Below, in pieces: positions 19,681 through 26,740 of a stretch of 64,000 nucleotides of DNA (positions within the stretch are counted from its first letter, which is position 1; each line of letters opens with the position of its first letter). Below the pieces are notes generated by a model. The model did no database searches. It was given only the letters and a program-made list of their open reading frames with translations, and was not told the origin of the DNA. The stretch is from G963663525 sp963663525. GTDB lineage: Bacteria; Myxococcota_A; SURF-8; G963663525. Location: positions 1,612,001 through 1,676,000 of the forward strand of contig CAXXHC010000001.1 in NCBI GenBank assembly GCA_963663525.2, given 5' to 3'. The position numbers and the translations under genes were made by a program.

Positions 19681-19737
19681 CTCCGGGCGCGGTGAGCGCC
19701 CGGAGCCAAAGAGTCTCCCTCCCGGAAAACCGGGAGG
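19681..19737 (-). promoter_or_regulatory. Two hairpins between aprA and the zinc-ribbon gene
   Basis: CTCCGGGCGC/GCGCCCGGAG with a 5-nt loop (19681-19705) and CCTCCCGG/CCGGGAGG with a 4-nt loop (about 19718-19737) lie just after the aprA stop codon. Neither is followed by a T-run on the minus strand. They look more like RNA-stabilising or attenuating structures than full terminators. They may allow aprBA mRNA to exceed that of the distal genes. Confidence 0.5.
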
Positions 19738-19752
19738 AATGCTTGAGAATGA

Positions 19753-21666
19753 TTACTCGACGATCTGCTTGATCTCGCGTTTGATCATTTCCCATTCGCC
19801 GGTGGCGGGATCGTACTTGCAGTTAGCGAAGTACTTCCACTCGTTCTCGTTCATTTCCGGGAAGTCGGCGCGGTAGTAATAGCCCGGCCAACGGGTCTCT
19901 TCACGGAACTGGAGAGTACGCATGTGGGATTCTGCCTGCCAGGTGCGCTGGATGTTTTCCCAGGCACGCATCAGCTCGTTGAGATCACGGGCCGCCAACT
20001 TCTCAGCATCCTCTTTGAGGAAGTTGAGGTTGTTCATGCCGATCTCGAGGAGATGCTTGTTGGTGGTGAACTGCATCGAAACGCCGCCGGCATACTCGTC
20101 CATCAGTTTCTGCAGGCGAGTCATGTAATCCTTCGGCAGGATGTAGTTCGGGTTGACGGCAGGATCGGTCGTGAAGTTTTTGTTCGCTTCGAACGTGTCG
20201 AGCGGCTTCAGGATCGTGGCCTTCAGTTCTTCGATTTTGGCATCGTCGACCGTCGGTTCGGCGTTGTTGTCGAGGATGTAATCGATGGCGCCCTTGGCGG
20301 CGATGCGGCCTTCGGCGTGCGTTCCGGAGGAGAACTTGTGGGAGCTGGCTCCGGAAGCGTCACCGGCGGCGAACAGGCCGTTGACGGTCGTCATGTTCGG
20401 GTAACCCCAGAAGTACTCGGGGCAGGTCTCGGTCAGATCCTTGGGACCGGAAACCCAGGCACCGGAAGCGCCGGAGTGGGAACCGATGAAGTACGGCTCG
20501 CACGGGGCGATTTCGGAGGGTTTTTCTTCCGGCTGAACGTTCGTGGCGGCCCACAGCAGCGCCTGCGAAACGGTCATGTCGAGGAAGTCTTCCCAGGCTT
20601 CTTCTTCGAGGGTCTTCATTTTCTTTTTGAAGGCCTTCTCGGCTTTCTTCGGATCGTCGCTGAATTCGGCTTTCACGCCTTCGGCGATGTTGTTGATCGC
20701 TTCGGCGGTCTGCATGTAGATCGGGCCCTTTCCGGAGAAGAGGTCGATCATTCCGAGGTGGTTACGCAGGCAGGCCGGAATCGGCTTGACGAGTCCGTAA
20801 GGGGCATACTTCTGCAGTTCATCGGCATGGGTCTGCATGTAGGCTTCACCGAACGCGTTGGTCGCACGGGATTTGAACAGCAGGAACCATGCACCGACCG
20901 GGCCATAACCGTCTTTGAAGCGGACGGGAATGAAGCGGACTTCCTGGCAGGTCATTTCGGCACCGGCACGCAGCGTGAAGTACGCGGAGGAACCGGAGTT
21001 GAACGGCGGATACCAGGAACGACCGGCGCCTTCACCCACGGAACGCGGACGGAAGACGTGCACAGCACCACCCATGGCGCACAGCACGGCCTTGGCCTTG
21101 AAGACATAGAATTTCTCTTCGCGGGTGCTGAATCCGACAGCGCCGACGCACTTGCCGTTCTCGACGAGGGGCTCGACGATGAACACGCGCTCGAAGTACT
21201 CTCCGCCGGCTTCGGCGAGGGCATTCTTCGCGGCTTCGGCGACGATCACTTTGTAGGATTCGCCGTTGATCATCAGCTGCCAGCGGCCTTCATGCACGTA
21301 ATTGCCGTTTTCGTCCGTCCAAATGGGGAGGCCCCATTTTTCGAACAGATGCACGGTGGCATCGACGTGGCGGGCGATGTTGTACACGAGGTCTTCACGG
21401 GTGATGCCCATGAGGTCCTGGCGGACGTACTTGACATAGTCTTCGGCGGTGTTGTCGCCTTTGGCGATGCCGACGTACTGGTTCAGGGCGGAGAGGCCCA
21501 TGGCAACGGCGCCGGAACGATCCATCGCGGCTTTGTCGACCAGGGTGACCTTCAGGCCATGCTTCTTGGCCCAGTAGGACGCTTCCACGGCGGCGCCGCA
21601 GCATCCCATACCACCACCAAGAAGAAGCAGATCAGTATTAACGGTTACAGTTTCAAAGTTCGCCAT
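19753..21666 (-). CDS. aprA: Adenylylsulfate reductase alpha subunit AprA
   Basis: AprA is the FAD subunit of dissimilatory APS reductase. It interconverts APS with sulfite and AMP in the cytoplasm. The 637-residue product has the N-terminal FAD motif GGGMGCCGAA (17-26), the conserved DRSGAVAMGLSALNQYVG segment, RWQLMINGESYK, and the GDASGASSHKFSSGTHAEGR segment late in the protein. Length is usual for the family. It follows aprB by 12 bp with AAGGAGG upstream. Which sulfur direction the enzyme serves cannot be read here, as no sat, dsr or sox gene is in the window. Confidence 0.96.
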   Translation of the reverse strand: MANFETVTVNTDLLLLGGGMGCCGAAVEASYWAKKHGLKVTLVDKAAMDRSGAVAMGLSALNQYVGIAKGDNTAEDYVKYVRQDLMGITREDLVYNIARHVDATVHLFEKWGLPIWTDENGNYVHEGRWQLMINGESYKVIVAEAAKNALAEAGGEYFERVFIVEPLVENGKCVGAVGFSTREEKFYVFKAKAVLCAMGGAVHVFRPRSVGEGAGRSWYPPFNSGSSAYFTLRAGAEMTCQEVRFIPVRFKDGYGPVGAWFLLFKSRATNAFGEAYMQTHADELQKYAPYGLVKPIPACLRNHLGMIDLFSGKGPIYMQTAEAINNIAEGVKAEFSDDPKKAEKAFKKKMKTLEEEAWEDFLDMTVSQALLWAATNVQPEEKPSEIAPCEPYFIGSHSGASGAWVSGPKDLTETCPEYFWGYPNMTTVNGLFAAGDASGASSHKFSSGTHAEGRIAAKGAIDYILDNNAEPTVDDAKIEELKATILKPLDTFEANKNFTTDPAVNPNYILPKDYMTRLQKLMDEYAGGVSMQFTTNKHLLEIGMNNLNFLKEDAEKLAARDLNELMRAWENIQRTWQAESHMRTLQFREETRWPGYYYRADFPEMNENEWKYFANCKYDPATGEWEMIKREIKQIVE

Positions 21667-21678
21667 TGAAGAACCTCC

Positions 21679-22122
21679 TTACTTCTTCACCGTGGGGATT
21701 TCATCACCACCGAAGGCCGCCGGCTCGTAGGCCAGGGTCTTGTCCTTGATGTCTTCGGTCCCCGTTGCGAAACCGCCACTGGGTTGGGCTTCGCCTTCCG
21801 GAGTGGTGCGGATCGGGAACTTGAAGCGTTTCACCTGACCATTGCGGAACTTGATCGTCCACATGATGTTGTCGGATCCACGCATCGGCACGACGGACGC
21901 TCCGAGGGGCACGAAGTCCGCATAGCCACGAACGTCAATCGCCTGTTGGGGGCAAATCTTGACGCAACTGTAGCACTCCCAGCACATGTCGGGGGCGCGG
22001 TTGTACGCTTTCATTTGCTCCTTGTCCAGGACCATCAAGTCGTTGGGGCAAATGTACATGCACGCAGTCTTGTCCTGACCTTTGCACCCATCACACTTCT
22101 CGGTGATCACAAAGCTTGGCAT
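21679..22122 (-). CDS. aprB: Adenylylsulfate reductase beta subunit AprB
   Basis: AprB is the electron-transferring subunit of APS reductase and carries two [4Fe-4S] clusters. The 147-residue product shows Cys10, 13, 21, 25 and Cys47, 50, 53, 57 in ferredoxin-like order, and the family's C-terminal tail that wraps AprA. A strong GAGGAGG precedes ATG 22122. It is the first gene of the operon. A candidate promoter lies at 22330-22358 with a palindrome at the predicted start of transcription. Confidence 0.96.
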   Translation of the reverse strand: MPSFVITEKCDGCKGQDKTACMYICPNDLMVLDKEQMKAYNRAPDMCWECYSCVKICPQQAIDVRGYADFVPLGASVVPMRGSDNIMWTIKFRNGQVKRFKFPIRTTPEGEAQPSGGFATGTEDIKDKTLAYEPAAFGGDEIPTVKK

Positions 22123-22251
22123 GAGACCTCCTCACTTTGGGTAGAGTAGACCGAGCCACCCTGGCCGGCCTTTCCATGGTTAAACACACACGAAAACACA
22201 CTTAGGGACACATTTTGGCTCTCGCCAAAGGGTTCGGGTTTTTTCTTTAAA

Positions 22252-22285
22252 ATCATTCGGACGTTTCACCGATCATTCGGACCGT
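22252..22285. promoter_or_regulatory. Direct repeat in the aprB leader
   Basis: ATCATTCGGAC-GTTT occurs at 22252-22266 and again as ATCATTCGGACCGTTT at 22272-22287. The repeats start 20 bp apart, about two DNA turns. They lie between the predicted transcription start and aprB, so they could be a protein site or RNA element. Confidence 0.35.
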
Positions 22286-22304
22286 TTGCGCGGTCGCTAA
22301 AAAG

Positions 22305-22322
22305 AATGAATCACCATTCATT
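22305..22322. promoter_or_regulatory. Operator-like palindrome at the predicted apr transcription start
   Basis: AATGAAT-CACC-ATTCATT is a perfect 7-4-7 palindrome just downstream of the candidate -10 box. The N4 spacing is that of CRP/FNR-type and Rex-type sites, but the half-sites match neither consensus well. Confidence 0.4.
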
Positions 22323-22329
22323 TGCCGTA

Positions 22330-22358
22330 TGGATAGGCGAATCAGGAAGATTTGTCAA
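22330..22358 (-). promoter_or_regulatory. Putative promoter of the apr-qmo operon
   Basis: On the minus strand, a perfect TTGACA (22358-22353) and TATCCA (22335-22330) are separated by 17 bp. The -10 box is weak (three of six). The leader to aprB would be about 200 nt. The stretch 22359-22807 upstream is AT-rich with no gene or structure recognised. Confidence 0.4.
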
Positions 22359-22807
22359 GTAAAAACCGTAACTTAGGCGTTCCATACTTTGTGTGCGATT
22401 CTTTTTCGCGTGTCCCCGTTTTTCCCGAAAAACAGAAGGCGGGTGTTTTCCAAACGTTGGCGAAGCGATTCCTTTTTAAAAGCCACTCAATGGATAGTTT
22501 TAAAAGTCCAGTAATTCTGAATCCATGTCCATCCAATTCTACTGAAGACCTTCTTTTAACAATAATATACATACATGATATTCTTAGTTCCGGTTATGCC
22601 TTGAGATTTATATAAAGCAGTTATTTATTCATAACCATTTTCTCAAAAACGAAATTGAACAAGTGCGCACCCACTCGACCCTGAAACCCCTCGGTTTCGA
22701 TTGGAATCGACCGTCTCATCAAACGCTTTCCTTGCGGAACTCGATCTGGGAAACGGGATATTCCGAGGGTTCCGTTTACTCCATTGACGTTTGCAGGGGT
22801 TTGCATG

Positions 22808-23034
22808 GAATGCATCATAAAATGGTGCGAAGAAATTGGACCCGCAGGGTCCAAGCGCCTCTCCCGCGGGGAGAGGCCGGTGCGAAGCACCGGGTGAGGG
22901 ACTTTGCCCGATGTGAAAAACCCTCACCCTAACCCTCTCCCTCAGGGAGAGGGAAATTTGAATTGTATCAAGAAGTTACAGAATCCCATGGTTGGATACA
23001 TGTTGATAAATTTTATAATGCCCTCGTTTGCATG
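22808..23034. mobile_element. Degenerate copy of the AATAGTGC-ended element family (family 1, REP-like interior)
   Basis: The interior (22837-22953) has the hairpins TGGACCC/GGGTCCA, CCTCTCCC/GGGGAGAGG and GGTGCGAAGCACC. It ends with CCCTCACCCTAACCCTCTCCC-like and GGGAGAGGG blocks shared with 25272-25384 and 38300-38413. Flanks resemble the other copies (ATAAAATGGTGCG at left, TTATAATGCCC at right), but the terminal inverted repeat has decayed. Limits are approximate. Confidence 0.55.
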
Positions 23035-23126
23035 TTTTGAACCAAACTTTCGATTGCCAACCGGGAGAATCCATCGTAAAGTGAAGATGTTGACAAGCTG
23101 ACTCATCATCAAAACGGGAACAAGCC

Positions 23127-25052
23127 ATGAAAACGTTTTACTCGAAAGCGGGTATTTGCGCGATTTTCCTACTCTTTTCCCTTGTGGGTTGTAGCGATTC
23201 CGCCAGCACACTGCAAGTGGGCGACCAACCGGGCCCGTCCGGCGACACCGACGATCTCGCGGAAATCGATGACCACGAAGAAGATTCCGACGGTACCGAG
23301 GAAGACCTCACGGAAGAGCAGGAAGTACCGCCCGCCGACCTCGACGAGTTCGAGGAAAATCCTGAAGTGGAATCCGAACCGGAAATCGAGGAAGACGTCC
23401 CTGCGGAGATCGAACCGGAATGGGAAGAAGAAGCCGAAATCGAGGAAATCGTCTGTGAGACATCGGCGCCGTTCGACTACACCTGCCACCCGAACGTTCC
23501 CGAAACCTGCCCCGGCGGCATGTGCCTACTGGGAACCTGCATCGGTCCGATCCTCGATCCCGACCGCTGGGACGACTGCGGCGACGACATCTGCGACCCT
23601 TGCGAGTATTCCTGCCGAGCCGACTGCGGACCGGACTTCGTCATGAGCGGGGAAAAAGCCTATGACCTGGACGACACCACGATCACCGTCTGGGTGCACG
23701 GCTTCTCGAACAATAGTTCCAGTGATTTCGAGGACATGGTGTATGGCTACGACCGCAGTTGCAGCGGAGTCTTCGATGCGTTCCGGCGCTACGGAATCGA
23801 CCGCCCCTGCGGGGACAACGATCCCACCGCATCCAACCAGTACGCAAAGCTGGAATATTACGGAGCCATTCCCGCCGACTGGCTCACCGAGGAGCAGATC
23901 GCCGAAATCGATCTCTATCCTTATACGGATGGCACCAAGCGCCTGCAACGCTACGGTCTGATTCTCGCGTACTACCTCCGGCACAAGCTCGACGTGACCG
24001 AAGCCACGCATTTCAATCTCGCCTGCCACTCGATGGGCTGCATGATTATCCGCTATGTCATCGAAAACAATCTCGAAAACCTAGCCGCCGAAAATCGCTT
24101 CGTACGGTGGTTCTCCAGCGCGGGCGTGCTTGCCGGAGCCCGGCTGGCGCGATTGTACGACAACGAAACCGTGCGTGAAACCGCCTCGCTCATCGGACTG
24201 GACCAGGGCGACTTCGTCATCATGAATCCCGATTTCTATAATGATTACGTAACCACCTGGGATCACGAGCTTTACGACCTCAACAATCCGCTGTTCGGCG
24301 GCATGATTATCCACAATGGCTGCGCCACCGATCCACACATCGCTGAAGCAGGCACAATCCGGCTGCTCGACATCAACAACCCCGGTAACGAACCCAACGA
24401 CGGCATCATGTTCACCCTGGACGAGTTTTTCCACACCCGTGGGCCGGCGGCATCCTTTGTGCCTCCCCGCTCCGTGCCCCTGGTTCCGACCCATACCTAT
24501 ACATATGTGGATCATATGACCTACCCCGACACCGAGGCCGCCGAGGTACTGGCCACGGCAGTCCTGTTTCATGGGAGAAAAGTGTTCATCGACGTCAAAG
24601 AGGTCACGCTTTACAACGATCTCGAAAGCCACGGCCTGTTCGACGGCAACGACGGCCAGCCACCTGCCGAGGTCGCAGTGGAAAGCCAGGTGCGGTATAA
24701 CCCTTACATTTTAGACACTTACGGTCAGAATGTACTCGTGCATGATGATCGCGTGGCCAACCGCTCGACGGAAATCTTCGTCGTCGAAGGAACCCACATG
24801 CCCATGGACCCGAATTACACCGTGTTCGCAGGGCCGATCTTCGACCAGATGACCGAGCTGCATCTCAAGGCCGATTTCCTCGAAATGGACAGCTACGCCC
24901 GCTTCGGCATCTCCGAAATGGGATTTTCTCTGGACCCGCACGACAAACTGATCGGCTTCGACGATCAGGTGCCGCTATACGATCACGATATCGTGATCGA
25001 AAACGACAATGCCAAGATCGTTATGGAAGTGAACGTGGTGGATCTATATTAA
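23127..25052 (+). CDS. Lipase-like alpha/beta-hydrolase lipoprotein with acidic stalk
   Basis: A 641-residue lipoprotein. The signal peptide ends in LVGC (Cys22). Residues about 30-115 are strongly acidic and low in complexity, then a short Cys-rich part (about 115-175). The alpha/beta-hydrolase part begins at VWVHGF (His191, oxyanion-type HG). Its nucleophile elbow is CHSMGC with Ser302, a GxSxG variant with Cys at the first Gly position. This fits extracellular lipases and acyl hydrolases; the acid and His of the triad were not assigned. The last 150 residues are beta-rich. It likely acts at the cell surface on lipids or esters. Confidence 0.8.
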   Translation: MKTFYSKAGICAIFLLFSLVGCSDSASTLQVGDQPGPSGDTDDLAEIDDHEEDSDGTEEDLTEEQEVPPADLDEFEENPEVESEPEIEEDVPAEIEPEWEEEAEIEEIVCETSAPFDYTCHPNVPETCPGGMCLLGTCIGPILDPDRWDDCGDDICDPCEYSCRADCGPDFVMSGEKAYDLDDTTITVWVHGFSNNSSSDFEDMVYGYDRSCSGVFDAFRRYGIDRPCGDNDPTASNQYAKLEYYGAIPADWLTEEQIAEIDLYPYTDGTKRLQRYGLILAYYLRHKLDVTEATHFNLACHSMGCMIIRYVIENNLENLAAENRFVRWFSSAGVLAGARLARLYDNETVRETASLIGLDQGDFVIMNPDFYNDYVTTWDHELYDLNNPLFGGMIIHNGCATDPHIAEAGTIRLLDINNPGNEPNDGIMFTLDEFFHTRGPAASFVPPRSVPLVPTHTYTYVDHMTYPDTEAAEVLATAVLFHGRKVFIDVKEVTLYNDLESHGLFDGNDGQPPAEVAVESQVRYNPYILDTYGQNVLVHDDRVANRSTEIFVVEGTHMPMDPNYTVFAGPIFDQMTELHLKADFLEMDSYARFGISEMGFSLDPHDKLIGFDDQVPLYDHDIVIENDNAKIVMEVNVVDLY

Positions 25053-25079
25053 AGGTCTATCCCTGCCTTTCTCCTTTCG

Positions 25080-25185
25080 GGTACATCACGAAATGTTGCA
25101 AATGGGCTCAATCATGTTGAAGCTTTCATTGGTTTGGTTGTAGCGGCGAGGCGTAAGCCCGCCGAAAAGGGGATTGGAGGGTATA
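25080..25185. mobile_element. Partial element of the GGTGCATCACA family (family 2)
   Basis: Reading on the plus strand, this stretch matches the reverse complement of 38115-38220. It starts with GGGTACATCACGAA, then GAAGCTTTCATTNGTTTGG, then TGTAGCGGCGAGGCGTAAG and CCCGCCGAAAAGG. Only one end is present; the right part appears lost before the neighbouring element at 25241. Confidence 0.6.
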
Positions 25186-25240
25186 AAAAATCACCCGACC
25201 TTCGATTTTTCCTACTAAAATTCACCTTCCCCTCTTTCCT

Positions 25241-25454
25241 GGGTGTGATTTAAAATAGTGCAACGAAGAAATGGACCCAAAGGGTCCAAGCGCCTCTCCC
25301 TGTGGGAGAGGTCGGTGCTTCAGCACCGGGTGAGGGGAAGTTTTCGTGACCCCTCACCCTAACCCTCTCCCAAAGGGAGAGGGGATAAAAGTCTCATATT
25401 TCTTAATAGTTACAAGCATCCGACTTGAATTTTGCACTATTTTAAATTCCGCCC
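25241..25454. mobile_element. Complete family 1 element with 9-bp target duplication
   Basis: The 14-bp termini TTTAAAATAGTGCA (25249-25262) and TGCACTATTTTAAA (25433-25446) are perfect inverted repeats, extended outward to GGG and CCC. The flanks CTCTTTCCT (25232-25240) and CTCCTTCCT (25455-25463) match at 8 of 9 positions, as expected for a 9-bp target duplication. The interior is the hairpin-rich block shared with 22837-22953. It sits between two genes and encodes nothing. Confidence 0.75.
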
Positions 25455-25546
25455 CTCCTTCCTGCCGGAACATGAAAAAGTTGACCGCAGGAAACCCTTT
25501 TGGGTAAGCTTGAACGAAAACAACGTCGGGACAATCGAGGTGAGGC

Positions 25547-26704
25547 ATGGTGGTCGAACGGGCAAAGCAAGGCAAGTCGGCATTGGGGATTCTTCTCGCG
25601 CTGGCGCTGGTTTTTCCTTTCCCGCTGTGGGCCGGGCAGGCTTCGAACCCGCCGCCGCCCTCGACGGACGACGCACCCATCCTGCAAACCGGTAAAGATT
25701 CCAATGCTTTACGACTCGCACAGGTTCGCAAGCATCGTTCCACCAGGGTCCAGAGCATCGGAGGGATGGAACAGCTTGAGAAAAAAGCGCCTCCCAAGGC
25801 AAAGGCAAAACCCGCTCGAAGCGCTCCCAAAGAAAGCAACCTGGAAAAACAGGTGATTCTGCTCGACGTCCGCATCCCGTCAAAATACTACAAGCTCCGA
25901 AAAAGCCTCTACGAAGCCGTGCTGATCCAACTGGAGGAAGCCGAGGCGCTCGGGACGGTCGCCCCTCGCAGCGCGGCGGGAAGAGGCGCGAAAATACAAC
26001 AGATTTTGAGAACTTGCGGAGGCATCCAAAAAACCGCCTGCCTGATGAGTTACGCCCGCAAAAGCCGTTCCGCCTATGCCGTGGTGGGTGATTTGATCGA
26101 AAGCGGCGGGAAAGGCGTGCTGGGCCTGTGGCTGTTCGACGTCCACACGGGAAAAGTGCTGGCCGAAACCCGCCGCCCCCTGCACGACCTCGGCAAAGCC
26201 GACACCATCGCGGAAGAGGCGACCTGCGAACTCACCGTCCAATATGGCTGTGATTACGAAGGGCCTGCCACGGTGGCAGCCCCGCTTCAGGCTGCCGGAG
26301 ACGATGCGGGGGCTTCCCCCCCAGCAGAGGAAACTCCCGCCATCAAATCCAGTGAGACCCCCCAGACGCAGAGTTCCTACAAACCCTGGGCATGGACCAC
26401 AGCGGGGATTTCCGCCGCCGCCCTCGCCGGAGGTGCGGTGATGCTCGGACTGACCTTCACAAGCTACAACGATTACCTGGACGCCAAAACGCCCGCTCAG
26501 GCCCGTTCGAAGAAAAGCGACGTGGATACCTACAGCATCGTGTCCTATTCTCTGTTCGGACTTTCCGCCGCCGCGTTGGGGGCAAGCATCGCTCTTTTCG
26601 TGTTGGACGACCCCGGCGAATCCGCCGGAACGGCTTCGAACGTTTCCGTCGTTCCGGCGCTGGCTCCCCAGGGGGGAGGCATCGTCGTTCAGGGACAGTT
26701 TTAG
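25547..26704 (+). CDS. Conserved envelope protein with C-terminal membrane segments
   Basis: A 385-residue protein that I do not recognise. ATG 25547 has GAGGTGAGG just upstream. It starts with a signal peptide (hydrophobic 12-29, WAG-type cleavage). A Pro/Lys-rich linker leads to an alpha/beta region (about 100-235) with VILLDVRIP, SAYAVVGDLIESGGKG and LWLFDVHTGKVL. This region resembles the periplasmic domain found in PEGA-type proteins of myxobacteria. Two hydrophobic helices lie near 287-310 and 337-358. It ends 36 bp before the next gene on the same strand, so the pair is probably co-transcribed. Confidence 0.7.
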   Translation: MVVERAKQGKSALGILLALALVFPFPLWAGQASNPPPPSTDDAPILQTGKDSNALRLAQVRKHRSTRVQSIGGMEQLEKKAPPKAKAKPARSAPKESNLEKQVILLDVRIPSKYYKLRKSLYEAVLIQLEEAEALGTVAPRSAAGRGAKIQQILRTCGGIQKTACLMSYARKSRSAYAVVGDLIESGGKGVLGLWLFDVHTGKVLAETRRPLHDLGKADTIAEEATCELTVQYGCDYEGPATVAAPLQAAGDDAGASPPAEETPAIKSSETPQTQSSYKPWAWTTAGISAAALAGGAVMLGLTFTSYNDYLDAKTPAQARSKKSDVDTYSIVSYSLFGLSAAALGASIALFVLDDPGESAGTASNVSVVPALAPQGGGIVVQGQF

Positions 26705-26740
26705 GTGCGTATGAAAGATCATCCTCAAGGAGGGTTCGGC

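Noticed and set aside
22340..22620. Small AT-rich open frames upstream of aprB on both strands
   Set aside because: No ribosome-binding site, no similarity to known proteins and atypical composition; treated as spacer.
22837..22953. Hairpin-rich block as a transcription terminator or riboswitch
   Set aside because: The same block occurs at 25272 and 38300 inside mobile-element ends, with no consistent relation to genes.
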